Source: JAFHCF01 sp048497495
Lineage (GTDB): Bacteria > Pseudomonadota > Alphaproteobacteria > Rhizobiales > Ancalomicrobiaceae
Direction: 5' to 3'
NCBI GenBank assembly: GCA_048497495.1
Contig: JAFHCF010000255.1
Coordinates: 1 to 59,154, forward strand
Length of the DNA stretch: 59,154 nucleotides
Below the pieces are notes generated by a model, which had not been told where the DNA came from, made no database searches, and saw nothing but the letters and a program-made list of their open reading frames with translations. The stretch's first letter is position 1. Each line of letters starts with the position of its first letter. The translations under genes were made by a program, and so were the position numbers. Shown in pieces: positions 21,983 through 30,863 of this stretch.

Positions 21983-22588
21983 ATGACACGCCCCCGCGAC
22001 GCACGTAGCCCTCTTCTCCTCGCCGCCGCCGTCGCGCTGGTGGCGCTCACGCTGGCGCTCCAGGGCGGCATCCTTCACGTGATGGGGCAGCCGCCGATCT
22101 GCACATGCGGCGTCGTGCGGGTCTGGGTCGGCGATGTCCGGGGGCCGGAGAATTCCCAGCAGATCACCGACTGGTACACCTTCAGCCACGTCATTCACGG
22201 CATGATCTTCTATGGGGCGACGCGGCTCGTCGCGCCGCGGCTACCGCTGCTCGCGGCGCTGGCGATCGCGCTCGGCATCGAGGCGGCCTGGGAACTTCTC
22301 GAGAATTCGCCGATGGTGATCGAGCGCTACCGCGCCCAGGCGCTGGCCCAGGGCTACAACGGCGACAGCATCCTGAACTCGCTGTCCGACACTTTGGCGA
22401 TGGCCCTCGGCTTCGCCCTCGCCCGGATCCTGCCGAGCCGCGCGACGATCGGGCTGGCGCTCGCCTTCGAGATCTTCACCGCCGTGATGATCCGCGACAA
22501 CCTGACCCTCAACGTCATCCAGTTGATCCACCCGGTCGAGGCGATCGCCGCGTGGCAGGGCGGGCTCGGCGGGGCGTCCTCACCCTGA
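21983..22588 (+). CDS. UPF0314/DUF2585 family membrane protein
   Basis: A 201-residue inner-membrane protein with about five hydrophobic helices. It matches the UPF0314/DUF2585 family of alphaproteobacteria: a short first helix, PPICTCGVVRVWVGDVRGPENSQQ, a TFSHVIHG segment, EAAWELLENSPMVIERYR, and NGDSILNSLSDT. The function of the family is unknown. It diverges from tig with a gap of 286 bp, which holds the tig promoter and its own. The ATG at 21983 starts the hydrophobic segment; longer upstream frame has no support. Confidence 0.85.
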   Translation: MTRPRDARSPLLLAAAVALVALTLALQGGILHVMGQPPICTCGVVRVWVGDVRGPENSQQITDWYTFSHVIHGMIFYGATRLVAPRLPLLAALAIALGIEAAWELLENSPMVIERYRAQALAQGYNGDSILNSLSDTLAMALGFALARILPSRATIGLALAFEIFTAVMIRDNLTLNVIQLIHPVEAIAAWQGGLGGASSP

Positions 22589-22642
22589 GGCGGCACCCAC
22601 CGGGCGCGCCCGGACGGACGAAACACGGATACGGGTCGTCGA

Positions 22643-23776
22643 TCACGGCTGCGCCGTGCTCGGCGTGTTCTCGGCGAAATATTCGTGATTGTCGGCATTC
22701 CTGACGGCTCGGCCGGGATTGTTCCTGGCCAGTGCCTTGGCCCCGGTCTGCCCATAGGCGTGGTCCTGGGTGCCGCCGAGAACCGTGAAGTGGCTCGATT
22801 CGTGGACGAGGGTTCCGGCCTTGGAATCCGTGCCGATGGTGGGAGCGGACCAGAAGGCGCCGCACAGATAGACCTTGTAGGGCTCGTCCGGGTAGACGTA
22901 GGCGAAGGTGTCGGGTTCCGTGCAGGTGCAGTCGAAGGCGTAGCTCCGGTTCGCCAAGGCCGTCGAAATCTTGCTGAAATGCGCCTGGACCAGGGCGTAG
23001 CGCGCCGACGCATAGGCGCCGAACCACAGTTTCGAGCGCCGCGCCGCCGGACGCCGGGCGACGGCCGTGTTGGCGAGGGCGAGATGGGCGTTGCGGGCCA
23101 TCGTGCGGGCGCCGGTCAGGGCCGCCCTCAAGGCGTTCTGCCGGGTCACCGAGCAACTCTTGAAGCTGGTGGTGGCCGGCCCCGACAGCGAAGGCTCGTC
23201 GACCGGCGCGAATCTGATCGCACGACCGGCGGAGACCCGGAGGGTCACATCGGCGCTGACGAGCGGCACGCTGGCGCCGGCATCGAGCCGACCGGCGGCC
23301 TCGTCGAGGCCGGGCGTCACGGCGGCGACATCGATGAGGGTGCTGTCGAATCGCACCTGGTAGGTCCCGACCTCGGCGATGGCGTAGACCGCGGCCAGGT
23401 CGACCCGGACCGTCTTCGCCTCGCCGGCGGCGAGGGTCAGATAATCGGACGGCCGCGGCTTGCCGCGCTTGACCATGGGGCCGGTGTAGCGGACCGGCCG
23501 GCCGTCCTTCGTCACCTGGAAGATGTTGTTGCGGATGCTCTCGAACGGCGTGTTCCAGATCAGAACGCTGACCGCCCCGGCCGACCGATTGGTCAAGGTG
23601 AAGTCGACATGGACGCCGACCGCGGCATCGAACGACGTGGCGGGAACCGACAGGCTGGCCGAAAGACCGCCGGCGGTCTGCGCCACCGCCTGGGTCACCA
23701 ACCCGGAAAGCGCTCCCGCGAAGGACGCGACGAGAACGACGATCCGCAACCAATTCCGTAGAACGCGTTCGATCAT
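22643..23776 (-). CDS. Secreted M35-type metallopeptidase (peptidyl-Lys metalloendopeptidase-like)
   Basis: A 377-residue exported protease. Residues 1-33 are a signal peptide ending VAQ. An N-terminal beta-sandwich (about 35-185) precedes the catalytic domain. The zinc site is HESSH (325-329) plus the Asp in GGTQDHAYG (D338), the aspzincin arrangement of family M35. The C-terminus ADNHEYFAEN is also typical of fungal peptidyl-Lys enzymes. Conserved Cys near 208, 283, 285 and 305 could form disulfides. Family members cut before Lys or at related bonds; substrate here is unknown. No operon partner is seen: it converges with the DUF2585 gene, 54 bp apart. Confidence 0.85.
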   Translation of the reverse strand: MIERVLRNWLRIVVLVASFAGALSGLVTQAVAQTAGGLSASLSVPATSFDAAVGVHVDFTLTNRSAGAVSVLIWNTPFESIRNNIFQVTKDGRPVRYTGPMVKRGKPRPSDYLTLAAGEAKTVRVDLAAVYAIAEVGTYQVRFDSTLIDVAAVTPGLDEAAGRLDAGASVPLVSADVTLRVSAGRAIRFAPVDEPSLSGPATTSFKSCSVTRQNALRAALTGARTMARNAHLALANTAVARRPAARRSKLWFGAYASARYALVQAHFSKISTALANRSYAFDCTCTEPDTFAYVYPDEPYKVYLCGAFWSAPTIGTDSKAGTLVHESSHFTVLGGTQDHAYGQTGAKALARNNPGRAVRNADNHEYFAENTPSTAQP

Positions 23777-24224
23777 TTCACTTGCCCCTCTGAAATTCCG
23801 CGCGGATCATTCCATATCCGACGAAACGCGCAATCGACATGACGTATCGAAAGGTCGCCTGCCGCCAAATCCGGTCACCGTGCCGGCCGAGCTACGCCTC
23901 CGCATGGATCGAGGAGGAGCGGGAGCGCCGCTCGTCGGTGGACGATCGCAGTGCGAGGGCCGTCACAGACATCCAGCGGCGGGATCGATCGCTCGGTGAA
24001 CCGGCGACACGAGGTCGACCGCGTCCGTCCTTCCCATTCAGGTGGCTTTCAGGTTGCCGGCGCAGGGTCCGCCGGCGGAAGGATCGCAACGTTCGACGCT
24101 CGGCCGGGCGGCCGAACAGCGGGGACGTCGCGCCGTTCCGCCGGACTGTCGCCGACGTTTGCGAGCATTGCCGCGCATTCCGATTCGGGCGAAGGCGACC
24201 CGATGTCGCAATCACGAGGGCCGC
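23777..24224. other. Intergenic region between M35 peptidase and CDF transporter
   Basis: This 448-bp gap separates divergent genes. Open frames here are Arg-rich and show no family sequence. Promoters for both genes must lie here; none was recognised with confidence. Confidence 0.4.
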
Positions 24225-25112
24225 ATGAACAGAACCACCAGGATCGCCATCGGTAGCATCGTCGTCGGCATCGTCGTTCTCGCACTGAAGATGATCGCCT
24301 GGTGGCTGACGGGGTCGGTCGCTCTTCTCTCCGACGGGCTCGAGAGCACCGTCAACGTCGCGACCGCGATCGCGGCCCTCATCGCGATCCGCGTGGCGGC
24401 CCAGCCCGCCGACGACGAACACCCCTACGGGCATCACAAGGCGGAATTCTTCAGCGCCACGCTGGAGGGCGCCATGATCGCCGTCGCGGCGATCCTGATC
24501 CTTCGCGAGGCCTATGGCGGCATCATGAATCCGCGTCCCCTGGATGCTCCGCTCGAAGGTCTGCTGGTTAACGGATTGGCCAGCGGTCTGAACGCCGTCT
24601 GGTGCTGGGTTCTGATCTCGCAGGGCAGGAAGTTGCGGTCACCGGCATTGGTCGCCGATGGTCGCCATCTTCTGACCGACGTGATCTCCTCGGCCGGTGT
24701 CGCGATCGGCGTCCTGCTGGTCGTCGTCACCGGTTGGACGATCCTCGATCCGATCCTCGCCGCGATCGTCGCGCTCAACATCCTGTGGGCCGGTTGGAAG
24801 GTGATGAAGGAGTCACTCAGCGGCCTGATGGACGAGGCCGTTCCCGCCGACGTCCTCGCCCGCATCCACGAGATCATCGCCGCCAACGCGACCGGCGCCA
24901 TGGAGGCGCACGACCTCAAGACCCGCCATGCCGGCAGAGCGACCTTCGTCGACTTCCACCTCGTCGTACCGGGCCGTCTCTCCGTCGAGGAAGCACATGG
25001 GATCTGCGATCGCATCGAAACGGCGCTCGCCGCCGAGATCGAACATGCGATCGTCACGATCCATGTCGAGCCGGAGGCCCGAGCCGAGCACAAGGGCGTG
25101 CTGGTTCTCTGA
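24225..25112 (+). CDS. Cation diffusion facilitator (CDF) family metal transporter
   Basis: A 295-residue CDF antiporter that would export a divalent metal from the cytoplasm. Six membrane helices span about residues 5-190, with metal-site regions in SDGLESTVNVA (helix 2) and HLLTDV (helix 5), and the HPYGHHKAEFF loop. The cytoplasmic C-terminal domain follows, with HDLKTRHAG, FVDFHLVVPG and the final TIHVEPE motif. The ATG at 24225 has GAGGG just upstream; earlier frame is not conserved. The metal (Zn, Fe, Mn or Co) cannot be called. Confidence 0.88.
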   Translation: MNRTTRIAIGSIVVGIVVLALKMIAWWLTGSVALLSDGLESTVNVATAIAALIAIRVAAQPADDEHPYGHHKAEFFSATLEGAMIAVAAILILREAYGGIMNPRPLDAPLEGLLVNGLASGLNAVWCWVLISQGRKLRSPALVADGRHLLTDVISSAGVAIGVLLVVVTGWTILDPILAAIVALNILWAGWKVMKESLSGLMDEAVPADVLARIHEIIAANATGAMEAHDLKTRHAGRATFVDFHLVVPGRLSVEEAHGICDRIETALAAEIEHAIVTIHVEPEARAEHKGVLVL

Positions 25113-25192
25113 TCGGTCGCCTTCGGTCTCGGCGACAGCGCGCGTGTCGAAGTCCCGCAGGACCCGAGCGGGCTCGCGAGTCTGTCGAGGCA

Positions 25193-25277
25193 TGGTGCGG
25201 GTGAAGGGACTCGAACCCCCAAGGCTTGCGCCGACGGAACCTAAATCCGTTGTGTCTACCAGTTCCACCACACCCGC
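25193..25277 (-). tRNA. tRNA-Leu (anticodon TAG)
   Basis: A class II tRNA on the minus strand with acceptor GCGGGTG/CACCCGC, anticodon arm ACGGA-TTTAGGT-TCCGT (anticodon TAG), a variable arm, and T arm with TTCGAGT. The CCA end is encoded (25193-25195). Confidence 0.96.
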
Positions 25278-25351
25278 GTGCCGACCGAGGTAGCCCGAAC
25301 CGAGGAGCGAGGCAAGCGCCCAGGGCTCGGGCGCGATCGGGCCCGGTCCCG

Positions 25352-26917
25352 TCAATCCGTTCCGCCGAGTTCGATCTCGTCGTCGTCGTCGTCCGCGTCG
25401 TCCCAGCCGCGCCGGCGCTCGGCCTCGTAGAGTTCGGCGAGGATGGCGGGGAGACGGCCGGCGAGATCCTCGGCGATCAGGCCGGGGCCGGCGCGACGGC
25501 CGGCCTCGCCGTGCATCCACACCGCCGCGCAGGCCGCCTCGTAGCCGGGAAGGCCGCGCGCCAGGAGCCCGCCGACGATGCCGGCGAGCACGTCGCCGGA
25601 GCCGGCGGTGGCGAGATCGGCCGGGGCGTTGTCGGCGATCGCGGCGCGCCCGTCGGGGGCGGCGATCACCGTGTCGGCGCCCTTGAGGATCACCACGGCG
25701 CCGGATCGGGCGGCGGCGCGGGCGGCGCGCTCGGGCTTGGCCAGAGCGGCGTCGGCCCCGTTGGCGGCGAGATCGGGGTAGAGGCGGGCGAACTCGCCCT
25801 CGTGCGGGGTCAGCACCACGGGCGCGGCACGGGCGGCGAGGCCGGCGAAGGTGGTGGCGGGATCGCCGGCGATCGAGGCCAGCGCGTCGGCGTCGAGCAC
25901 GACCGCCGCCGAACCGGCGAGTGCCGCGGCGACGAGGGCGCGGGTGGCCTCGCCGACGCCCGCCGCCGGGCCGAGGACGACGACGTTGCGGCGCGCGTCG
26001 GCGAGGATTTCGGCGAGGCCGGCCGCGCCCTCCATGCGGGCGAGCATCACCGCCGTCAGATGGCAGGCGTTGACCACCAGCGCATCGGGGGGCGAGGCGA
26101 GCGTCACGAGACCGGCGCCGGCGCGCAGCGCCGCCTCCGCCGCCAGGCGCGCCGCGCCGGTGCGGGTCATCGGCCCCGACACCACCACGGCATGGCCGCG
26201 CGAATATTTGTGGTCGCCGAGCCCCGGCGCCTTCAGATGATCGCGCCACAGCTCGGGCGCGTCGCGGCGCAGCCTCGGGGCAATTCGGTCGAGCACCCAG
26301 GGCCGGATGCCGATGTCGGCGACCAGGACCTTGCCGCAGTGGAGTCGACCGGGCAGCAGCAGATGGCCGGGCTTCATGCGGAAGAAGGTGACGCTGAGTT
26401 CGGCGGTGATCGCCGCCCCCATCACCCGACCCGTCGCGCCGTCGATGCCCGACGGCAGGTCGACCGCGATCACCGGGCGTCGCGCCGCGCCGACCGCCTC
26501 GACCACGGCCCGCGCCTCGCCATCGAGCGGTCGCGACAGACCGGCGCCGTAGAGCGCGTCGACCACCACTTTTGCGTCCGCGAGCGCGCGCTCGATTCCC
26601 TGCATCGTCTCGATCGCGCCGGACCAACGCTCGGCGGCGAGACGGGCGTCGCCGACGAGCCCGTCGCGGGAGCCGAGCAGCGCCAGCCGCACGACATAGC
26701 CGCGCTCGCGCAGGATCCGCGCCGCGACGAAGCCGTCGCCGCCGTTGTTGCCCGGCCCGCAGAGGACGAGGACACGGGTGCCGACGGTGTGGCGATGACC
26801 GACCGCGTCGGCGACGGCGCGCCCCGCCGCCTCCATCAGACGGATGCCGGGCGTGCCCGCCTCGATGGTCAATCGATCGGCACGGCCCATCTCGGTGGGG
26901 TCGAGAAGTTCGATCAC
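25352..26917 (-). CDS. nnr: Bifunctional NAD(P)H-hydrate epimerase / ADP-dependent dehydratase
   Basis: A 521-residue metabolite-repair enzyme. The N-terminal YjeF_N epimerase domain (about 1-215) has CGPGNNGGDGFVAARIL and VDLPSGIDG. The C-terminal ribokinase-like dehydratase domain has KYSRGHAVVVSG, LTPHEGEFARL, VILKGADTVIA, and the NAPADLATAGSGDVLAG catalytic region. It restores hydrated NADH and NADPH. The start is taken as the GTG at 26917, with AGGGAG upstream and the typical IELLDPTEMGRAD start. The last 20 residues are a run of acidic residues, unusual but not disruptive. It diverges from glnB, an arrangement common in alphaproteobacteria. Confidence 0.93.
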   Translation of the reverse strand: MIELLDPTEMGRADRLTIEAGTPGIRLMEAAGRAVADAVGHRHTVGTRVLVLCGPGNNGGDGFVAARILRERGYVVRLALLGSRDGLVGDARLAAERWSGAIETMQGIERALADAKVVVDALYGAGLSRPLDGEARAVVEAVGAARRPVIAVDLPSGIDGATGRVMGAAITAELSVTFFRMKPGHLLLPGRLHCGKVLVADIGIRPWVLDRIAPRLRRDAPELWRDHLKAPGLGDHKYSRGHAVVVSGPMTRTGAARLAAEAALRAGAGLVTLASPPDALVVNACHLTAVMLARMEGAAGLAEILADARRNVVVLGPAAGVGEATRALVAAALAGSAAVVLDADALASIAGDPATTFAGLAARAAPVVLTPHEGEFARLYPDLAANGADAALAKPERAARAAARSGAVVILKGADTVIAAPDGRAAIADNAPADLATAGSGDVLAGIVGGLLARGLPGYEAACAAVWMHGEAGRRAGPGLIAEDLAGRLPAILAELYEAERRRGWDDADDDDDEIELGGTD

Positions 26918-27195
26918 GACGTCGCTCTCCCTGGGGTTCGGCGATGGTATGCGCCATTCGGCGTTCCGGCTCCAGCCCCCCGGCTCACGGCGCTCGCGAC
27001 GGGCGAACTCGGGCGATCCGGCGCCGGTGTCGGCACATCGGCGGCATCGGACGATCCATTGTGCGATGCAACTGCCCAATTTTTTTTCATTTGCCCAATC
27101 CTTGCCCTCGGGCCTAAGCTCGCGACGCTGCGCTGCACGCGGGAAAAGCCTTCAAACCTCGGAGCGACCGGGATTTGGCGGTTCCCCCGGGTAGG

Positions 27196-27211
27196 TGGCA
27201 CGCGGTGTGCT
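27196..27211 (+). promoter_or_regulatory. Sigma-54-type promoter of glnB-glnA
   Basis: TGGCACGCGGTGTGCT matches the -24/-12 consensus TGGCACG-N4-TTGCW with one mismatch (G for the first T of the -12 box). It lies 65 bp before the glnB start. NtrC/RpoN control of glnB-glnA is established in several alphaproteobacteria. I saw no convincing NtrC site upstream in the 358-bp gap to nnr. Confidence 0.65.
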
Positions 27212-27275
27212 ATTGACGGGCGCGGGCCGGTCTCAGGACCCGTCCCTCACATTTCTTCGGAGTAACAGTACGGCG

Positions 27276-27614
27276 ATGAAGAAGATCGAGGCCATCATCA
27301 AGCCCTTCAAGCTCGACGAGGTGAAGGAAGCCCTTCAGGAGGTCGGTCTCCAGGGCATCACCGTCACCGAAGCGAAGGGCTTCGGCCGGCAGAAGGGTCA
27401 CACGGAATTGTACCGCGGTGCGGAATACGTCGTGGACTTCCTGCCGAAGGTGAAAGTCGAGATCGTGTTGCCCGACGAAACGGTCGAGAAGGCCGTGGAC
27501 GCGATCCGGAAGGCCGCCCAGACCGGCCGGATCGGCGACGGCAAGATCTTCGTCTCCAACATCGAAGAAGCGGTGCGAATCCGTACCGGTGAAACGGGAC
27601 TCGACGCCATCTGA
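27276..27614 (+). CDS. glnB: Nitrogen regulatory protein P-II
   Basis: A 112-residue PII signal protein that senses 2-oxoglutarate and glutamine state and controls NtrB, GlnE and other partners. It has the uridylylation site Tyr51 in the T-loop (GAEYVVDFLPKVK), the preceding GHTELYRG signature, and the C-terminal GRIGDGKIFV signature. It is followed 105 bp later by glnA, the classical glnBA operon. The GGAG about 13 nt upstream of the ATG at 27276 is the ribosome site. The gene fits GlnB rather than GlnK because it is beside glnA, not amtB. Confidence 0.96.
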   Translation: MKKIEAIIKPFKLDEVKEALQEVGLQGITVTEAKGFGRQKGHTELYRGAEYVVDFLPKVKVEIVLPDETVEKAVDAIRKAAQTGRIGDGKIFVSNIEEAVRIRTGETGLDAI

Positions 27615-27719
27615 GCGACGAGATAGATCCTCCCCGTCTCATTCCCCCCTCCCCGCCCCAGCCCGACGCGGCGACCGGGCACCGGACCCGAGCACACATC
27701 AGCGAAAGGGAAGTTTCCC

Positions 27720-29129
27720 ATGACGAAGACCGCGAAGGATGTTCTCGCTCTCATCAAGGAGCAGGACGTCAAGTACGTCGATTTCCGTTTCACCGACCCG
27801 CGCGGCAAGTGGCAGCATGTCACCTTCGACGTTTCGCTGGTCGATGAGGAGATCTTCGCCGAAGGCACCATGTTCGACGGTTCGTCGATCGCCGGCTGGA
27901 AGGCGATCAACGAGTCCGACATGGTTCTGGTCCCGGATCCGGAGACGGCGTTCATCGACCCCTTCTTCGCCCAGACCACCCTGGTCCTGGTGTGCGACAT
28001 CCTCGAGCCGTCGGGCGACCGCTACGGCCGCGATCCGCGCGGCATCGCCAAGAAGGCCGAGATGTATCTGAAGTCGACCGGCATCGGTGACGCCGTCTAC
28101 TTCGGCCCGGAAGCCGAATTCTTCATCTTCTCCGACGTCAAGTACTCGGCCAATCCGTACAAGACCGGCTTCCAGGTCGACGATCCGGAACTGCCGATCA
28201 ACACCGACACCGACTACGAAGGCGGCAACCTCGGCCACCACGTCCGCACCAAGGGCGGTTATTTCCCGGTTCCGCCGATCGACAGCTGCCAGGACATCCG
28301 CGGCGAGATGCTGGCGATGATGGCCAAGATGGGCGTCGCCGTCGAGAAGCACCATCACGAGGTCGCCTCGGCCCAGCACGAGCTCGGCATCAAGTTCGCG
28401 CCGCTGACCAAGGTCGCCGACCACCTGCAGATCTACAAGTACGCGATCCATCAGGTCGCCGCCGCCTACGGCAAGACCGCCACCTTCATGCCGAAGCCGA
28501 TCTTCGGCGACAACGGCTCGGGCATGCACGTGCACCAGTCGATCTGGAAGGACGGCAAGCCGACCTTCGCCGGCAACCTGTACGCCGATCTCTCCGAGAC
28601 CTGCCTCTACTACATCGGCGGCATCCTGAAGCACGCCAAGGCGCTCAACGCCTTCACCAACCCGTCGACCAACTCCTACAAGCGTCTGGTCCCGGGCTAC
28701 GAGGCGCCGGTGCTGCTCGCCTATTCGGCGCGCAACCGATCGGCGTCCTGCCGTATTCCGTGGGGCAACTCGCCGAAGGCCAAGCGCATCGAGATCCGCT
28801 TCCCCGATCCGACCGCCAACCCCTATCTCGCCTTCGCCGCCATGCTGATGGCCGGCATCGACGGCATCGTGAACAAGATCCATCCCGGTGCCGCGATGGA
28901 CAAGAACCTCTACGATCTGCCGCCGAAGGAGCTCAAGAAGATCCCGACCGTCTGCGGCTCGCTCCGCGAGGCGCTCGAGAGCCTGAAGAAGGACAGCACC
29001 TTCCTCACCGCCGGCGGCGTCTTCGATCCGGACTTCATCGAGAGCTACATCGATCTGAAGTGGGAAGAGGTGATGCGCTACGAGATGACGCCGCATCCGG
29101 TCGAGTACGAGATGTACTACTCCTGCTGA
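27720..29129 (+). CDS. glnA: Type I glutamine synthetase
   Basis: A 469-residue GSI subunit that makes glutamine from glutamate, ammonia and ATP. Visible features: the FTDPRGKWQHVTF start, MFDGSSIAGW, the active-site GPEAEFFIF, NGSGMHVHQS, NPSTNSYKRLVPGYEAP, and the adenylylation site Tyr398 in KNLYDLPPKE. The length matches dodecameric GSI-beta enzymes. The ATG at 27720 has GAAAGGGAAG upstream. Together with glnB it is the core ammonia assimilation unit, and a clear terminator follows. Confidence 0.98.
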   Translation: MTKTAKDVLALIKEQDVKYVDFRFTDPRGKWQHVTFDVSLVDEEIFAEGTMFDGSSIAGWKAINESDMVLVPDPETAFIDPFFAQTTLVLVCDILEPSGDRYGRDPRGIAKKAEMYLKSTGIGDAVYFGPEAEFFIFSDVKYSANPYKTGFQVDDPELPINTDTDYEGGNLGHHVRTKGGYFPVPPIDSCQDIRGEMLAMMAKMGVAVEKHHHEVASAQHELGIKFAPLTKVADHLQIYKYAIHQVAAAYGKTATFMPKPIFGDNGSGMHVHQSIWKDGKPTFAGNLYADLSETCLYYIGGILKHAKALNAFTNPSTNSYKRLVPGYEAPVLLAYSARNRSASCRIPWGNSPKAKRIEIRFPDPTANPYLAFAAMLMAGIDGIVNKIHPGAAMDKNLYDLPPKELKKIPTVCGSLREALESLKKDSTFLTAGGVFDPDFIESYIDLKWEEVMRYEMTPHPVEYEMYYSC

Positions 29130-29160
29130 TCGGTCCCTCGGACCCATCCACCGATCGATC

Positions 29161-29186
29161 GGGGGCGCCTTCGGGCGCCCCCTTTT
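29161..29186 (+). terminator. Rho-independent terminator of glnBA
   Basis: The hairpin GGGGGCGCC-TTC-GGGCGCCCCC (29161-29182) is followed by TTTT. It lies just before the 3' end of the convergent acyltransferase gene at 29190. Confidence 0.9.
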
Positions 29187-29189
29187 GCT

Positions 29190-30314
29190 TCAGCGTAGGC
29201 GTCTTCCGCGCACCCGATCGCGCAGCCGCGAGATCGCCGGTTCGCTCACCGCCGCGATCGCCCAGGAGAAGAGCACGGCGGCGAGCATCGCCAGCCCGAC
29301 GAACCACCACGATCGCGCCGCGCCGAGGACCTGCAACGTCAGGACCGCCGTCATGTGGTCGATGTAGATCGGATAGGTGAGTTCGCCCACCTTCTGGTCG
29401 AAGCGGGTCAGCGCACGCCGGCTGTCGATGCGCACCCCGGTGAGGGCGACGAAGGCGGCGAGGAGACCGAGGAAGAGCGCGACTTCGCCGAGACGCGCCT
29501 CGGCCAAGGGCGACGCCATGCCGAGCCCCGTCACTCGCCAGATGCAGAGTGCCAGCGCCACGGCGGCGAAGAGGCCGGCGACGATCGCCGTGAGGCGATC
29601 TCCTGGCGCCCGCGCCCGGAGCCGCCGGTGGGCGATGCCGAGGACGAAGAAGGGCGCGTTGGCGATCGCCGCGTCGCGCGCCTCGGCCAGCGCCGGGAGG
29701 GCGACGACCAGCACCGCCAGACCGGCGAGCGTCAGGATCCGCCCCATCCCCATCCCCGTTGCCCAGGCGACGAGGAGGAGGCCGAAATAGGCGAGATAGA
29801 ACATCATCTCGATGCGGACCGCCCAGATGATCAGCATCAGCAACGGCTGCGACGCGATCCAGGACGCCGACTGCGGGATCGGCAGCATCGCGCCGAGATT
29901 GGCGAGGAGGAGGCGCGGCGACCAGAGGTCGTCGACGACGAGCGGCCGTCCCTCGACCGGCAACATGGCGAAGCCGGCGCCATGGAGGACGGCGCAGACG
30001 AGGAGGAAGGCGGCGAGACCGACGACATAGGTCGGCAATATCCGCAAGATCCGGTTGACCAGGAAGGCGAAGGGCCGCTCGCGGTAGACCAGTTCGGCGG
30101 CCTCGTCGATGATGTGGCCGGAGAGCACGAAGAACAGCAGAACGGCGATCGATCCGGCTTCGAACGGCCGACCGACGATCGCGACATGGTCCGGTGAGAA
30201 CCGCGCGACGACGTGTTGCCACACCACCAGCAGAGCGAGGAACACCCGCAGCACGCCGAAGGGCGTGTGGCCGATGGCGACGAATGCGGGCTGCGTCTTG
30301 CCGCCGTAACTCAT
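29190..30314 (-). CDS. Acyltransferase family 3 membrane protein
   Basis: A 374-residue integral membrane acyltransferase (OafA/NodX-like). About ten hydrophobic helices are visible. Early motifs are GVLRVFLALLVVWQHVV and the FFVLSGHIIDEAAE segment, then RILRILPTYVVGL, the usual family layout. Members O-acetylate or succinylate surface polysaccharides or lipids. The ATG at 30314 has GAGAGG upstream; the longer frame (to 30521) reads through the left copy of the repeat and is unlikely to be coding. It may once have followed the mutase-like gene now at 35.3 kb. Confidence 0.82.
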   Translation of the reverse strand: MSYGGKTQPAFVAIGHTPFGVLRVFLALLVVWQHVVARFSPDHVAIVGRPFEAGSIAVLLFFVLSGHIIDEAAELVYRERPFAFLVNRILRILPTYVVGLAAFLLVCAVLHGAGFAMLPVEGRPLVVDDLWSPRLLLANLGAMLPIPQSASWIASQPLLMLIIWAVRIEMMFYLAYFGLLLVAWATGMGMGRILTLAGLAVLVVALPALAEARDAAIANAPFFVLGIAHRRLRARAPGDRLTAIVAGLFAAVALALCIWRVTGLGMASPLAEARLGEVALFLGLLAAFVALTGVRIDSRRALTRFDQKVGELTYPIYIDHMTAVLTLQVLGAARSWWFVGLAMLAAVLFSWAIAAVSEPAISRLRDRVRGRRLR

Positions 30315-30363
30315 GCGACCACCTCTCCGATCCCGCGGGTGGTCTCCCCTCGGGAAATCTACG

Positions 30364-30495
30364 CGAAGGCCCCACGGAACCCATGTTCCACGGTGTCCTC
30401 GCCCTCGTCCGACGTCATCGCTCGGCGCCGGGTCGGGCGACCTCGCGCCGGACCGGACGTCCGCTCCTCGAGGTCTCCGCCACGCTCGACCCCGA
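30364..30495. repeat. Left direct repeat: decayed 3' end of a UGM-like gene
   Basis: This stretch aligns to 35268-35397 with a 25-nt identical core (30399-30423 = 35301-35325) and about 82-84 % identity over the 97 nt from the core rightward. Read on the minus strand in the mutase frame it gives G-S-S-V-A-E-T-S-R-S-G-R-P-V-R-R-E-V-A, close to the real C-terminus at 35 kb (G-S-G-V-A-E-A-L-K-S-E-R-L-V-P-R-K-V-A), but the stop codon is lost and no coding sequence precedes it. It is best read as a gene-end remnant. Confidence 0.75.
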
Positions 30496-30670
30496 AAGCA
30501 AGATCCGGGCGCATGAAACACCGATTCTCGTGGCGGCGCCTCAAAGAGGGATGAAGATCGAGCGGGAATGGCCGCATCGCGGTGAACGCGCGCGCCACCG
30601 CCCCCCTACCGGCCCACCGGATCCCGTATTTCAGAATGATTTCAATGTAGCTCCGTACTCATACGCGCTA

Positions 30671-30693
30671 TTGCAACTCGTTCTCATTTGCGA
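30671..30693 (+). promoter_or_regulatory. Fur-like iron box upstream of efe operon
   Basis: The sequence TTGCAACTCGTTCTCATTTG plus CGA is an imperfect palindrome (GCAA-N-T ... A-N-TTGC) resembling iron-responsive boxes of the TTCTCATTTGC type. It is the only AT-leaning stretch in the efe leader. Iron repression by Fur, RirA or a relative is likely from the genes downstream, but the regulator is not identified. Confidence 0.55.
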
Positions 30694-30746
30694 TAAATCG
30701 CGGATCGGGCCGCATCGCGGTCGCCCCTTTCGATCCGGAGCCACCG

Positions 30747-30863
30747 ATGCGCCCCTCTCCTTCGAGCCTCGACGAGGCCTTCGTCGCCCCGCGCGGCCCG
30801 CGTTCGCGTGGCCGGACCGATCGCGCCGACGACCGGACCGCGAGGCCGGCGTTCCCGCACTAG
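30747..30863 (+). CDS. Possible 38-residue leader ORF upstream of efeU
   Basis: An ATG with CGGAG seven bases before it opens a 38-codon frame ending TAG. The product is basic and rich in Arg, Ser and Pro, with no similarity I recognise. It sits just after the iron box and 146 bp before efeU, so a regulatory leader peptide is possible. Chance occurrence in GC-rich DNA is equally possible. Confidence 0.25.
   Translation: MRPSPSSLDEAFVAPRGPRSRGRTDRADDRTARPAFPH

Noticed and set aside
30315..30521. Upstream extension of the acyltransferase to 30521
   Set aside because: It would read through the left repeat copy and lacks family sequence; ATG 30314 has a proper ribosome site.
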